DNA of 64,000 nucleotides from Oceanobacter sp045430275 (GTDB lineage Bacteria; Pseudomonadota; Gammaproteobacteria; Pseudomonadales; Oceanobacteraceae). Of the stretch, positions 34,883-43,881 are shown one piece after another; position 1 is the stretch's first letter, and every line of letters starts with the position of its first letter. A program made the position numbers and the translations under genes. The notes below the pieces were generated by a model. That model ran no database searches. It had not been told where the DNA came from and saw only the letters and a program-made list of their open reading frames with translations. The stretch covers positions 62,001-126,000 of the forward strand of contig JAILXU010000010.1 in assembly GCA_045430275.1 (NCBI GenBank), in the 5' to 3' direction.

Positions 34883-34959
34883 AGAATAACAAATCCCGGT
34901 TAACCTGAAGCGGCCTCGGCGGTTACACTAAAAAGCATATCATTTCATTGAGCAAACAC

Positions 34960-35790
34960 ATGGTTTCATCCATCAATACCGCGAATACTGCACCCTCTTT
35001 TGGGTTGCTGGAAGTTGCAGGCCCTGACAGCGAGCGCTTTCTGCAAGGCCAACTGACCTGTAACGTTGCCAACCTGCCTTCAGAAGCGTGGCAATTTGGT
35101 GCCTGCTGCACGGCCAAAGGCCGCATGGTGGCCAACTTTATCATCGCCCGCGATGGTGATCGCTTTGTCCTGCGCCTGCCATCCGACATGGTCGCAATTT
35201 TGCAGCAACACCTGAGCAAATACGCGGTTTTCTTCAAAACCCGCCTGCAACCACTGGACTGGAGTCAATGCCGCCGGGTGAATCAGGACAACCCAAACAG
35301 CGCGCTAAGCAGTACAGAATGGCAACTTGCCTTCCCGGATGGCCGCACCGAAATCTGGTCAGACAGCGAAGCCGAATCCAATGCACCAGAGCAACACTGG
35401 TCGCAAGCCGATATTCAAGCGGGTATTGGCTGGGTGACGGCTGACAGCACCGAAGCCTGGATTCCCCAACACATTGGCTGGCAGCACCTGAATGGCATCA
35501 GCTTTAACAAAGGCTGTTACACCGGCCAGGAAGTTGTGGCTCGATTGCAGTATCTGGGTAAAAGCAAACGTCAACTGGTGCGCTTTGAGCTACCAGAGCC
35601 TCAGAAAGCTCCGGTCATGACGCCCATTGTTCGAGCTGATAATGGCAAGGAATGCGGGGAGCTGGTGGCCTTGTCCGGTCAATACGGATTGGCCATTGTG
35701 CAAGGCCTGGATGCGAATGCAGCGCTGACCCTGAATGGCATCGAACTGCAACAGCCAGCCCCGGCTTTTGACGAATCCGACGCATGCTGA
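34960..35790 (+). CDS. ygfZ: Folate-binding tRNA-modifying protein YgfZ
   Basis: GcvT-like tetrahydrofolate-binding protein linked to repair or assembly of Fe-S enzymes such as MiaB. The hallmark KGCYTGQEVVAR motif with the conserved Cys is near residue 186; the N-terminal GPDSERFLQGQLTCNV and FGACCTAKGRMVANF segments also fit. I use ATG 34960 (276 residues); an in-frame TTG at 34948 has no better ribosome binding site. Divergent from sdhE and overlapping the next gene by 7 bp. Confidence 0.94.
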   Translation: MVSSINTANTAPSFGLLEVAGPDSERFLQGQLTCNVANLPSEAWQFGACCTAKGRMVANFIIARDGDRFVLRLPSDMVAILQQHLSKYAVFFKTRLQPLDWSQCRRVNQDNPNSALSSTEWQLAFPDGRTEIWSDSEAESNAPEQHWSQADIQAGIGWVTADSTEAWIPQHIGWQHLNGISFNKGCYTGQEVVARLQYLGKSKRQLVRFELPEPQKAPVMTPIVRADNGKECGELVALSGQYGLAIVQGLDANAALTLNGIELQQPAPAFDESDAC

Positions 35791-36455
35791 CCCTGCTCGC
35801 TGCCGTGCTGGTGACTCTCTTGCTGGGAGGCGGCATTGCAGCCATTTTGTATCTGACTCAAAGCCAGCGGCAATCTTCGCTGAAGCACCTGGCCAGACAT
35901 CTGGCCTGTGATTATCAGTCGCTGGCTTCTCTGGATCATGAAACCCGCCATGCCGGGTTTCGCCTGACCACCGCCGGGCAAACCCCTCAGGTACGGCATC
36001 AGATATCCGGGCAGTATCGGAAAATTCCCTTCAAAGCGTTCGACTATGGCCTGGTCACGCCTTCCGGTGTTCAAACACAAACGGTGATTATGATCGAGAC
36101 GCACACGTTAGCGTCCGGTGCCTTATACATCAGCAAGCACACCAGTTGGCAAACGGATACGTTTGTCGATCAGGAAATCGTGGCTCGGGCAGCTCTGCGG
36201 CCATTACCAGCCGGGGTGACACCCGCTGCTTTATCGCACCATCAACTGTTGTCTGAGCATCCTTCTCACCTGATGCCCCTATTGCAAAACGGGCTGCTGG
36301 ACTGGCTGCAAAATCACCCGGACGTCTCTCTGGAATACAGTAACCGGCTACTGATGGTGTATCGCCCTGGCTTATTAATGTCAGCAGGTGGCATTGAATC
36401 AGCACTCTCTGAATTGGAACGACTCCATACATGCCTGACAACACCTCCAATCTGA
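35784..36455 (+). CDS. Uncharacterised single-pass membrane protein
   Basis: 223 residues that I do not recognise. One N-terminal hydrophobic helix (LLAAVLVTLLLGGGIAAILYL, residues about 3-23), then a soluble part of about 200 residues, cytoplasmic by the positive-inside rule. It overlaps ygfZ by 7 bp and the acetyltransferase gene by 25 bp, so the three are likely one transcript and coupled in translation. No catalytic motif is visible. Codon use looks like that of its neighbours. Confidence 0.75.
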   Translation: MLTLLAAVLVTLLLGGGIAAILYLTQSQRQSSLKHLARHLACDYQSLASLDHETRHAGFRLTTAGQTPQVRHQISGQYRKIPFKAFDYGLVTPSGVQTQTVIMIETHTLASGALYISKHTSWQTDTFVDQEIVARAALRPLPAGVTPAALSHHQLLSEHPSHLMPLLQNGLLDWLQNHPDVSLEYSNRLLMVYRPGLLMSAGGIESALSELERLHTCLTTPPI

Positions 36456-36970
36456 CGTTTCACCCAACTTCTCACCCAACTTCTCACCCGACCTCCAGGC
36501 TGAGTCACACCTGTTGTTACTATCAGGCCAGCGCCCAACGGCTAAACCAATTCTACAAGCAACACCACCATGAAGGCCGAATGCACCCGGATGATATTGG
36601 TATCCTGCTCTGCACGCCCGATCTAACACCCGTCAGTGCGCTGCGCCTGATTCAGCACCCCAACACCTGGCGATTGCGACATCTATTCACCGCCCCCGCA
36701 CAACGCCAACAAGGGCTGGCCAGCCACTTACTGGAACTCACCCTGCATCGCGCCCACTGCGAGCCAGCAATCACCGACATCAGCCTGATCTGCACGACCG
36801 AACTGATGCCGTTCTATCAGCAGCATGGGTTTCGGTCGCCATCAGAACAACCACTCATACTTCTGCAACGATTTCACCTGAACCGGACAGAACTCAAGCT
36901 GCTGCGCTCAAGCCAATACCAACTGCTGCACTGCCCGATGATTCAACCAGCCCCGCTCAAGCCTCTCTGA
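36431..36970 (+). CDS. GNAT-family N-acetyltransferase
   Basis: 179 residues. The acetyl-CoA-binding motif A is visible as FTAPAQRQQGLASHLLELTL (about residues 78-97, the R/Q-x-x-G-x-A pattern), followed by LMPFYQQHGF, the usual motif B. The N-terminus holds three copies of a His-Pro-Thr-Ser unit. Substrate unknown. Third gene of a ygfZ-led unit, 80 bp before mutS. Confidence 0.75.
   Translation: MPDNTSNLTFHPTSHPTSHPTSRLSHTCCYYQASAQRLNQFYKQHHHEGRMHPDDIGILLCTPDLTPVSALRLIQHPNTWRLRHLFTAPAQRQQGLASHLLELTLHRAHCEPAITDISLICTTELMPFYQQHGFRSPSEQPLILLQRFHLNRTELKLLRSSQYQLLHCPMIQPAPLKPL
36461..36496 (+). repeat. Three tandem 12-bp repeats in the GNAT gene
   Basis: CACCCAACTTCT twice, then a third copy with three changes. 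The unit is a multiple of three and encodes HPTS, so copy-number change would alter length without shifting frame. Confidence 0.8.
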
Positions 36971-37049
36971 AAACATTCAGCTTGATTGGCTCTTGGCATA
37001 CAATGCCCGGCTTTCTCGCAACTGCGCACCTGCTTCAGAGGAGCCCGCT

Positions 37050-39608
37050 ATGGCCGCCAGGCAAACGCCGATGATGACTCAATATCTTGGCATCAAGGCA
37101 GAATTCCCGAACACCCTGCTGTTCTATCGCATGGGGGATTTTTACGAGCTGTTCTTCGACGATGCAAAACAAGCGGCGCACCTGCTGGACATTACCCTGA
37201 CAGCGCGAGGTCAGAGTGAAGGGCAACCCATTCCCATGGCCGGTGTGCCCTACCACTCAGCCGACAACTACATTGCCCGGCTGGTCAAGCACGGGCAGTC
37301 CATCGCCATTGCCGAACAGATCGGTGATCCGGCGACCTCCAAAGGCCCGGTCGAACGCAAGGTCGTTCGTGTCATCACACCGGGCACTCTGACCGATGAG
37401 GCCTATCTCGACGAGCGCCGTGACAACTTGCTGGTGGCCGTCAGCCATCACAGCAAAGGGGCGGGAGTGGCCACCCTGGAAGTCAGCAGCGGGCGATTCT
37501 CCGTCGTCGAAGTCGCCACCGATGAAGAGCTGTTAGCAGAGGTTGAACGACTGCGACCGGCTGAACTGCTGTACAACGAAAATGACTCAGTACCAGCCGC
37601 TATCCGCGAGCGCGATGGGGCCAGAGGCATGGCACCCTGGCATTTCGACTCAGACACCGCGTTTCGTTTGTTAACCCAACAGCTCAAAACCCGAGACTTG
37701 CGCGGCTTTGGTTGCGAGCACATGACCTTGGCCATCTGCGCTGCCGGAGCATTGCTGCATTACGCCCGCGATACCCAGCGCAACGATTTGCCACACGTGC
37801 GCTCTCTCCAGGTCGAGCACCCGGATGACGCTATCGTGATTGACCCGGCCAGCCGCCGGAATCTGGAAATTGACGTTAATCAGCAGGGTGACACGGCCCA
37901 TACACTGGCCTGGGTGATGGATAAAACCGCCACCGCCATGGGCAGCCGTTTGTTGAAACGCTGGCTTAATCGCCCTTTGCGCCATCGTCCAATTCTCGAA
38001 CAGCGCCAGGCGTTGATCCAACAACTTGCCGATACCGGCATCTGGGAAACCTTGCAGCCTCTGCTGAAGCAAATCGGCGATATCGAACGCATTCTCTCAC
38101 GTGTCGCGATTGGCTCCGCCCGCCCCCGCGACCTGGCTCGTCTGCGCGATGCCCTGACCTTGCTGCCGCAGGTTCGTGAACAACTGGAACCGCTGGACAG
38201 CATTCTGGCCCGTCAGCTATGGGCCGATGTGCAGGAATTCCCGGAATGGCAACAGCGCCTGCAAGCCGCCATCATCGAGAATCCGCCCGTGGTGATTCGT
38301 GACGGCGGCGTAATCGCCAACGGCTACGACGAGGAACTGGATGCGCTGCGCGAGTTGAGTGAAAACGCCGGCGACTATCTGGTCAAACTGGAAACCCGTG
38401 AGCGCGAACGCACCGGCATTGCCACGCTGAAAGTCGGCTACAACCGGGTACACGGCTACTACATTGAAATCAGCAAAGCACAGTCAGCCGATGCTCCGAC
38501 CGAGTACATTCGCCGCCAGACGCTGAAAAATGCCGAGCGTTTCATCACGCCGGAATTGAAAGAATTTGAAGACAAGGCTCTGAGTGCCAAAAGCCGTGCC
38601 CTGAGCCGTGAAAAGCACCTGTACGACACACTGGTTGTGGATTTGGGATTGACGCTGAACCCCTTGCAAACGTCTGCGGCGGCGTTGGCACAGCTGGATG
38701 CCATCACCAACCTGACGGAACGTGCTGATACGTTACGGCTGGTTGCTCCGGAATTCTCGGATGAAACCGGCCTTGTTATTCGTCAGGGACGTCACCCGGT
38801 GGTAGAGCAGTTGATCGACACGCCTTTTGTGGCCAACGATACCGAACTGACGCCACAGTCGCGGATGCAAATCATCACTGGCCCGAACATGGGCGGTAAA
38901 TCGACTTATATGCGCCAGGTCGCTTTGATTACCTTGCTGGCCCACATCGGCAGTTACGTTCCAGCCGATTATTGTCGTCTGAGCCTGGTTGATCGCATTT
39001 TCACCCGCATGGGTTCATCCGACGATGTTGCAGGCGGACGCTCAACGTTTATGGTCGAGATGACCGAAACCGCCAACATTCTCCACAACGCCACGCCCAA
39101 CAGTCTGGTGCTGATGGATGAGGTGGGACGCGGCACCAGCACATTTGACGGACTGTCGCTGGCCTGGGCCAGTGCCGGGCATCTGGCCGAGAACATTCAT
39201 GCTTTCACCCTGTTTGCGACCCACTATTTTGAAATGACGGCCTTGCCAGACTCGTACGACAATGTCGTCAATGTTCACCTGAAAGCAACCGAGCACGAAG
39301 ATCGTATTATTTTTCTTCATGCCGTCGAATCAGGCCCAGCCAGCCAAAGCTACGGCTTGCAGGTGGCTCAGTTGGCCGGGGTGCCTGATGGCGTCATTCA
39401 ATCAGCGCGCAGTCAGCTCAACAAACTGGAGCAAGGCAGCCTTCCACCGACCAGCCAGGTGTTTCAGGAGCCTCATTCGCCACCGCATCAGGCAGACATG
39501 TTTGCCGCTCCCCCCTCAAAGCTGGAAGTCATGCTGGAGAAGGTCACCCCCGATGACCTGACGCCCAGGGAAGCACTGGAGCTGATCTATAGGATGAAAC
39601 AGCTATAA
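37050..39608 (+). CDS. mutS: DNA mismatch repair protein MutS
   Basis: Recognises mismatches and recruits MutL. ATG 37050 is preceded by GAGGAG at 6-7 nt, giving 852 residues; the longer frame upstream has no support. The N-terminal mismatch-contact motif FYRMGDFYELF is present. Further on come the lever/clamp region, Walker A GPNMGGKSTYMRQ near residue 615, Walker B LVLMDEVGRGTSTFDGLSL, and the C-terminal dimer segment (PREALELIYRMKQL). Neighbours fdxA and rpoS match Pseudomonas. Confidence 0.98.
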   Translation: MAARQTPMMTQYLGIKAEFPNTLLFYRMGDFYELFFDDAKQAAHLLDITLTARGQSEGQPIPMAGVPYHSADNYIARLVKHGQSIAIAEQIGDPATSKGPVERKVVRVITPGTLTDEAYLDERRDNLLVAVSHHSKGAGVATLEVSSGRFSVVEVATDEELLAEVERLRPAELLYNENDSVPAAIRERDGARGMAPWHFDSDTAFRLLTQQLKTRDLRGFGCEHMTLAICAAGALLHYARDTQRNDLPHVRSLQVEHPDDAIVIDPASRRNLEIDVNQQGDTAHTLAWVMDKTATAMGSRLLKRWLNRPLRHRPILEQRQALIQQLADTGIWETLQPLLKQIGDIERILSRVAIGSARPRDLARLRDALTLLPQVREQLEPLDSILARQLWADVQEFPEWQQRLQAAIIENPPVVIRDGGVIANGYDEELDALRELSENAGDYLVKLETRERERTGIATLKVGYNRVHGYYIEISKAQSADAPTEYIRRQTLKNAERFITPELKEFEDKALSAKSRALSREKHLYDTLVVDLGLTLNPLQTSAAALAQLDAITNLTERADTLRLVAPEFSDETGLVIRQGRHPVVEQLIDTPFVANDTELTPQSRMQIITGPNMGGKSTYMRQVALITLLAHIGSYVPADYCRLSLVDRIFTRMGSSDDVAGGRSTFMVEMTETANILHNATPNSLVLMDEVGRGTSTFDGLSLAWASAGHLAENIHAFTLFATHYFEMTALPDSYDNVVNVHLKATEHEDRIIFLHAVESGPASQSYGLQVAQLAGVPDGVIQSARSQLNKLEQGSLPPTSQVFQEPHSPPHQADMFAAPPSKLEVMLEKVTPDDLTPREALELIYRMKQL

Positions 39609-39736
39609 GGTTATGCCAGTTGCGGGGCGCATGCCCTGCACCTAGAATGCAACCAATAAAGCCGAGCAAAGTACTCTGCTATTTTTTACTGTGATTTTTA
39701 TGCACCGAGCAAATCCGCTCTGAGAGGAGAGAAGCA

Positions 39737-40060
39737 ATGACGTTTGTCGTTGGAGAAAACTGCATTAAATGCAAACACACCGATTGTGTCGAAGTCTGTC
39801 CAGTCGATTGTTTTTATGAAGGCCCGAATTTTTTGGTAATCCACCCGGATGAGTGTATCGATTGTGCGCTGTGTGAGCCGGAGTGCCCTGTAGAAGCCAT
39901 CTTCTCAGAAGACGAGCTGCCTGCTAATCAGGAGCAGTTTATTGAGTTGAATGCGGAGTTAGCCGATACCTGGCCAAATATCACCGAAATGAAAGAATCT
40001 CCCGCAGATGCCGAAGAGTGGGATGGCGTACCCAATAAAATCGAAATGCTGGAACGATAA
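39737..40060 (+). CDS. fdxA: 7Fe ferredoxin FdxA
   Basis: 107-residue ferredoxin with [3Fe-4S] and [4Fe-4S] centres. Cysteine pattern CIKCKHTDCVEVCPVDC then CIDCALCEPECPVEAI is the Azotobacter FdI/PA3621 type. GAGAGGAG precedes the ATG. Lies between mutS and convergent rpoS; followed by a terminator. The physiological partner is not clear from sequence. Confidence 0.96.
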   Translation: MTFVVGENCIKCKHTDCVEVCPVDCFYEGPNFLVIHPDECIDCALCEPECPVEAIFSEDELPANQEQFIELNAELADTWPNITEMKESPADAEEWDGVPNKIEMLER

Positions 40061-40132
40061 GAGCATTTGAATCAAGAAGGAAATTCATGAGCACAAGCAG
40101 CGACCCCGCTACTTTGCTCATTCCTTCCGATG

Positions 40133-40162
40133 AAACGGCGAGAAAGGCTTCTGGCCGTTTTT
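40133..40162 (+). terminator. Rho-independent terminator downstream of fdxA
   Basis: Stem AAACGGC/GCCGTTT with an inner AGAA/TTCT stem, then T5 on the plus strand. Sits between fdxA and the end of rpoS. Confidence 0.75.
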
Positions 40163-40176
40163 ATCCCCCAACACCC

Positions 40177-41127
40177 TTATTCCGCCGCAAACAGGGCAGT
40201 CGCATCCAAGCCCTGGCTTTCCATCACCACACGCAGGCGTTTCAATCCATCCACCTGAATCTGACGTACACGCTCACGAGTCAGGCCAATTTCCTTCCCG
40301 ACTTTTTCCAGCGTAGTCACTTCATGTCCTCGCAAACCGAAACGGCGAGACAATACTTCACGCTGTTTTTCAGGCAGTTCATCCAACCAGCGATTCAGGC
40401 TGTTGTGCAGGTCATTGTTTTGCAGTTCCTGTTCCGGGCCACAAGAGTTTTCATCGGCCACCGTATCAACAACCGTACGGTCGGTGTCGGTTCCAACAGT
40501 CACATCCAGCGAGGTCGTGCGCTCATTCAGCTTCAACAAGCGTTTAACATCTGCCACAGGCTTGTCTACATGGCGGGCTATGTCTTCTGCGGTCGGTTCA
40601 TGATCCAGTATCTGAGCCAGCTCCCGACCCGCTCGCAAATAGCCATTCAGTTCTTTGACAACATGAATCGGCAAACGAATGGTACGTGTCTGATTCATCA
40701 ATGCCCGTTCAATGGTCTGACGAATCCACCAGGTCGCGTAGGTCGAAAAACGGAAGCCGCGTTCGGGATCAAATTTCTCAACCGCCCGAATCAAACCCAG
40801 GTTGCCTTCTTCAATCAGATCCAGCAAAGGCATGCCGCGATTCAGATAACGACGGCAAATTTTCACAACCAGTCGCAGGTTGCTTTCAATCATGCGGCGT
40901 CGGCCAGACTCATCGCCCTTGCGAGCCAGACGCGCAAAATGTACTTCTTCTTCGGCTGACAGCAGAGGTGAAAAACCGATCTCGTTCAGATACAGCTGCG
41001 TTGCATCCATATCCTTGTGCGAGGACTCACCTGCTTCGTATTCTTTGTTTTGGTTGCTTTTTTTGGAGTTATTGCCTTGAGCCTGCTCATCAAACAGAAC
41101 CGTGACATCTCTTAGTGGATAAGCCAT
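40177..41127 (-). CDS. rpoS: Stationary-phase sigma factor RpoS
   Basis: Group 2 sigma-70 factor of about 316 residues from ATG 41127 (MAYPLRDVT). Region 1.2 starts DATQLYLNEIG, region 2 has RFSTYATWWIRQTIERA, region 3 RTIRLPIHVVKELN, and region 4 GLTRERVRQIQVDGLKRLR. Short N-terminus relative to E. coli is usual in Pseudomonas-type RpoS. Downstream of nlpD, where the main rpoS promoter often lies in the nlpD coding region. Confidence 0.97.
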   Translation of the reverse strand: MAYPLRDVTVLFDEQAQGNNSKKSNQNKEYEAGESSHKDMDATQLYLNEIGFSPLLSAEEEVHFARLARKGDESGRRRMIESNLRLVVKICRRYLNRGMPLLDLIEEGNLGLIRAVEKFDPERGFRFSTYATWWIRQTIERALMNQTRTIRLPIHVVKELNGYLRAGRELAQILDHEPTAEDIARHVDKPVADVKRLLKLNERTTSLDVTVGTDTDRTVVDTVADENSCGPEQELQNNDLHNSLNRWLDELPEKQREVLSRRFGLRGHEVTTLEKVGKEIGLTRERVRQIQVDGLKRLRVVMESQGLDATALFAAE

Positions 41128-41240
41128 GTTCACCCCCGCCTTATCGTTATTTATTGGTTTGGCCAGTTGCCTGTTCAGGGTAGATACATTTATCGTGCCA
41201 TAACGGGTGAAAACCGGACTGACACGACCACAAAACGATG

Positions 41241-42197
41241 TCAGCGCTTGGGCAGATAGTAGAGCGGGTCCACTGGTTTGCCGTTTTTCCGGATCTCAAA
41301 GTGCAGTTTGACACTATCGGTGCCGGTAGATCCTATTTCAGCGATCTTTTGGCCAGCTTTGATACTTTGGCTCTCTTTCACAAGAATTTTACGAGCATGA
41401 GCGTAGGCACTCAGATAGGCGTCATCGTGCTTGATAATCACCAAATTACCGTAGCCTCTGAGACCTTGCCCGGCATAGACAACAGCCCCGGAAGCCGCAG
41501 AAACTATGGGCTCGCCGCTTTTTCCAGCCAAATCAACGCCTTTGTTAACCGGCTCAGATGATGAGAATTTCGCCAGTAGTTTTCCCTTCGCAGGCCATAG
41601 CCATTGACCCGCTGCCGGAGCACTTCCCGAGGTTTCCGGTTTCTTCGCAACCGGAGCCGGAGCCGGTTTTTTCACAGCAACAGGCTTGGGTTTCGGTACT
41701 TCTTTAACATCAGGCTGCGGTTTAACCGATGGCACAACAGGCGGGGGCACCGCCACCACAACCGGTTTGGATTTTTTTTCAATGACAGGTGCTGAAGGCT
41801 TGGGTGTAGACGGTTTCTTCGCAGGTTGAACCGGTTTTTTCGCAGCTTGAACAGGTGGTTTTGGCACGCTGCGCGTTTTGCTTCTCACATTGCGAATATC
41901 AATGTGCTGTCCTGGAAAAATGGTAAACGGGCTTTGAATATTGTTGCTGGCTGCCAAATCCATCGGATTCAGGCCATATTGCCAGGCGATACCGTACAGC
42001 GTGTCGCCTTTCTCGATACGATGAAAACCGGCTTTGACAGGTTGAGACTCCACTCGCGGAGTCTGTCGCTCAACCCGGCTGCCTGTTCCCTCAGACGCAT
42101 GACCAAACTTGCGTTCAACGGATACAAAGCCTCCGGAGGAACACCCCGCCAAAGCAACTGCGATAAGCATAGGAGAAAATCGAGAAGTTCGTGCCAT
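41241..42197 (-). CDS. nlpD: NlpD-type LysM/LytM lipoprotein
   Basis: Outer-membrane lipoprotein that activates septal amidase AmiC. Signal with lipobox ending LAGC (Cys19), a LysM domain (HRIEKGDTLYGIAWQYGLNP), a Lys/Pro-rich linker of about 90 residues and a degenerate LytM/M23 domain (GVDLAGKSGEPIVSAASG, GYGNLVIIKHDD, LHFEIRKNGKPVDPL). Some zinc ligands of active M23 enzymes are replaced (no H-x3-D in the first motif), as in E. coli NlpD, so it should regulate rather than cut. 318 residues. Confidence 0.95.
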   Translation of the reverse strand: MARTSRFSPMLIAVALAGCSSGGFVSVERKFGHASEGTGSRVERQTPRVESQPVKAGFHRIEKGDTLYGIAWQYGLNPMDLAASNNIQSPFTIFPGQHIDIRNVRSKTRSVPKPPVQAAKKPVQPAKKPSTPKPSAPVIEKKSKPVVVAVPPPVVPSVKPQPDVKEVPKPKPVAVKKPAPAPVAKKPETSGSAPAAGQWLWPAKGKLLAKFSSSEPVNKGVDLAGKSGEPIVSAASGAVVYAGQGLRGYGNLVIIKHDDAYLSAYAHARKILVKESQSIKAGQKIAEIGSTGTDSVKLHFEIRKNGKPVDPLYYLPKR

Positions 42198-42226
42198 AGT
42201 GTTCCGAAATTATGTAAAGATTCGTT

Positions 42227-43129
42227 TCAGTTGGTTTCAGAGCGGTTAGCCAACCATTCCATTGCCAACACCAAAGCCGCACCGGCCACCATCAGACAGA
42301 GTGCCCACCATAGCGAAATATCCCCATCAGGCAAGATATTCACCTGATGCACAGGAACGGTTTCCCCCCGACTGTTGGTGCGAGTGGTCAAGGTGTCTTT
42401 CCAGGGCCAGACTTTCAGCAACGATCCCACCATAAAGCCGGTCAGGACTGAAAATGTCTGGTAACGATAGTGATCCAGCAACCAGGTCAATATGCGGGAG
42501 AACGCCATCAACCCCACTAACGCACCACTGCCGAACAGTGCCATGATGCCCAGATCAAGGTTCTTCAAAGCGCCCAGAATCGGCTCGTACAACCCCATCA
42601 ACAGCAGAATAAAACTGCCCGAAATGCCCGGTAAAATCATCGCACAAATAGCAATGCTGCCCGCTCCAAACACGATCAGCGGCGTTGCTTCAATCGACCC
42701 TGGAGATGCGGTACTGATCCAGCCTGCAATCACAGCCCCGGCAACCAACAAGGCAATCGACACCGGATTCCAGTGCTTGATTTCTTTGCCGACGTGAACA
42801 ATCGACGCCAGAATCAACCCAAAAAAGAATGACCACAACCAGACAGGATAGTGCAACAAAAGAAAGTGGATGCCTTTTGCCAACGATAACAAAGCCACCA
42901 GTACGCCACTTCCCAATACCAGCAGGAAAGTGCCATTAATGTGCTCCCAGGCCGCCTTTGGCCCTTGTTGAAATAACAGCTTTAGCGCTGCTGCATCAAC
43001 GTTGCGAATACTGCCCAACAACTGATCGTAAATTCCGGTTACAAAGGCGATTGTTCCACCCGATACTCCCGGAACCACATCCGCGGCCCCCATGGCCAAC
43101 CCTTTGAAAAACAACCACATGTGGCGCAT
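42227..43129 (-). CDS. DUF368 membrane protein, probable undecaprenyl-phosphate translocase (PopT-like)
   Basis: 300 residues, 8-9 hydrophobic segments. The family signature GAADVVPGVSGGTIAFVTGI is near the N-terminus and a second ILPGISGSFILLLMGLY near residue 170 reflects an internal repeat. DUF368 proteins have been reported (as PopT in Vibrio) to return undecaprenyl phosphate across the inner membrane. ATG 43129 has GAGGG 6 nt upstream. Inserted between pcm and nlpD, where Pseudomonas has nothing. Works conceptually with uppP at 8.2-9.0 kb. Confidence 0.85.
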   Translation of the reverse strand: MRHMWLFFKGLAMGAADVVPGVSGGTIAFVTGIYDQLLGSIRNVDAAALKLLFQQGPKAAWEHINGTFLLVLGSGVLVALLSLAKGIHFLLLHYPVWLWSFFFGLILASIVHVGKEIKHWNPVSIALLVAGAVIAGWISTASPGSIEATPLIVFGAGSIAICAMILPGISGSFILLLMGLYEPILGALKNLDLGIMALFGSGALVGLMAFSRILTWLLDHYRYQTFSVLTGFMVGSLLKVWPWKDTLTTRTNSRGETVPVHQVNILPDGDISLWWALCLMVAGAALVLAMEWLANRSETN

Positions 43130-43209
43130 GAAAGGCCCTCGTTTGAATATTGCAGAATAGAAGAAATGGCCCAGACAGAGTGGGCACAAGAAGATGTTTG
43201 GGCAAACCC

Positions 43210-43881
43210 CTAGCGCTGAACACCCGACAGAAAAGGCACGAACAAGGCTTCTTCTACCACTTCCGTGTGAAATTCGTCACCCTCTCGAGTGACCAGTGTC
43301 AAAACCTGTGTATCTTGCCCCACGGGTAAAATCAGACGGCCACCATCGGCCAGTTGGTCCTTGAGAGATTGAGGGACTTCAGCCGGTGACGCCGCTGCCA
43401 GAATGCCATCGAATGGCCCTTTCTCAGCCCATCCCCAACTGCCATCCGACAGGGTCAGCTCAATATTCTGATAACCCAGCTCCTGCAATTGGCGACGAGC
43501 GCGCACATGCAGGGCTTCGATTCGCTCAACACTGAATAACTGATCAACAAACGGGCTCAAAACAGCCGATTGATAGCCACAGCCCGTACCAATTTCCAGC
43601 ACATTATCCAGTTTGCTGCGATCACCCAACAATAATTCGGTCATGCGGGCCACGGTATAGGGCCGACTGATGGTCTGCCCATAACCAATCGGTATCGACT
43701 GGTCTTCGTAGGCACGATGCGCCAGTGCGGATTCAAGAAACAGATGCCTTGGTGTACTGCCGAGCACCGACAGTACGGCCTCATTTTTAATTCCCAGATC
43801 GCGTAATTTCTTGATCAGGCGATTCCGGGTTCGTTGGGAGGTCATACCGATCCCCTCCCGTGTCAAATCAACATCAGCCAT
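43210..43881 (-). CDS. pcm: Protein-L-isoaspartate O-methyltransferase
   Basis: Repairs isoaspartyl residues in damaged proteins using SAM. 223 residues; pre-motif SIPIGYGQTISRPYTVA, motif I VLEIGTGCGYQSAVL, then AAASPAEVPQSLKDQLADGG. The start overlaps the surE stop (TAATG). The surE-pcm-nlpD-rpoS order is the classic stationary-phase survival cluster. Confidence 0.97.
   Translation of the reverse strand: MADVDLTREGIGMTSQRTRNRLIKKLRDLGIKNEAVLSVLGSTPRHLFLESALAHRAYEDQSIPIGYGQTISRPYTVARMTELLLGDRSKLDNVLEIGTGCGYQSAVLSPFVDQLFSVERIEALHVRARRQLQELGYQNIELTLSDGSWGWAEKGPFDGILAAASPAEVPQSLKDQLADGGRLILPVGQDTQVLTLVTREGDEFHTEVVEEALFVPFLSGVQR

Noticed and set aside
41241..42197. Active M23 endopeptidase
   Set aside because: The LytM domain lacks the first zinc His, as in NlpD activators; treated as a regulator.
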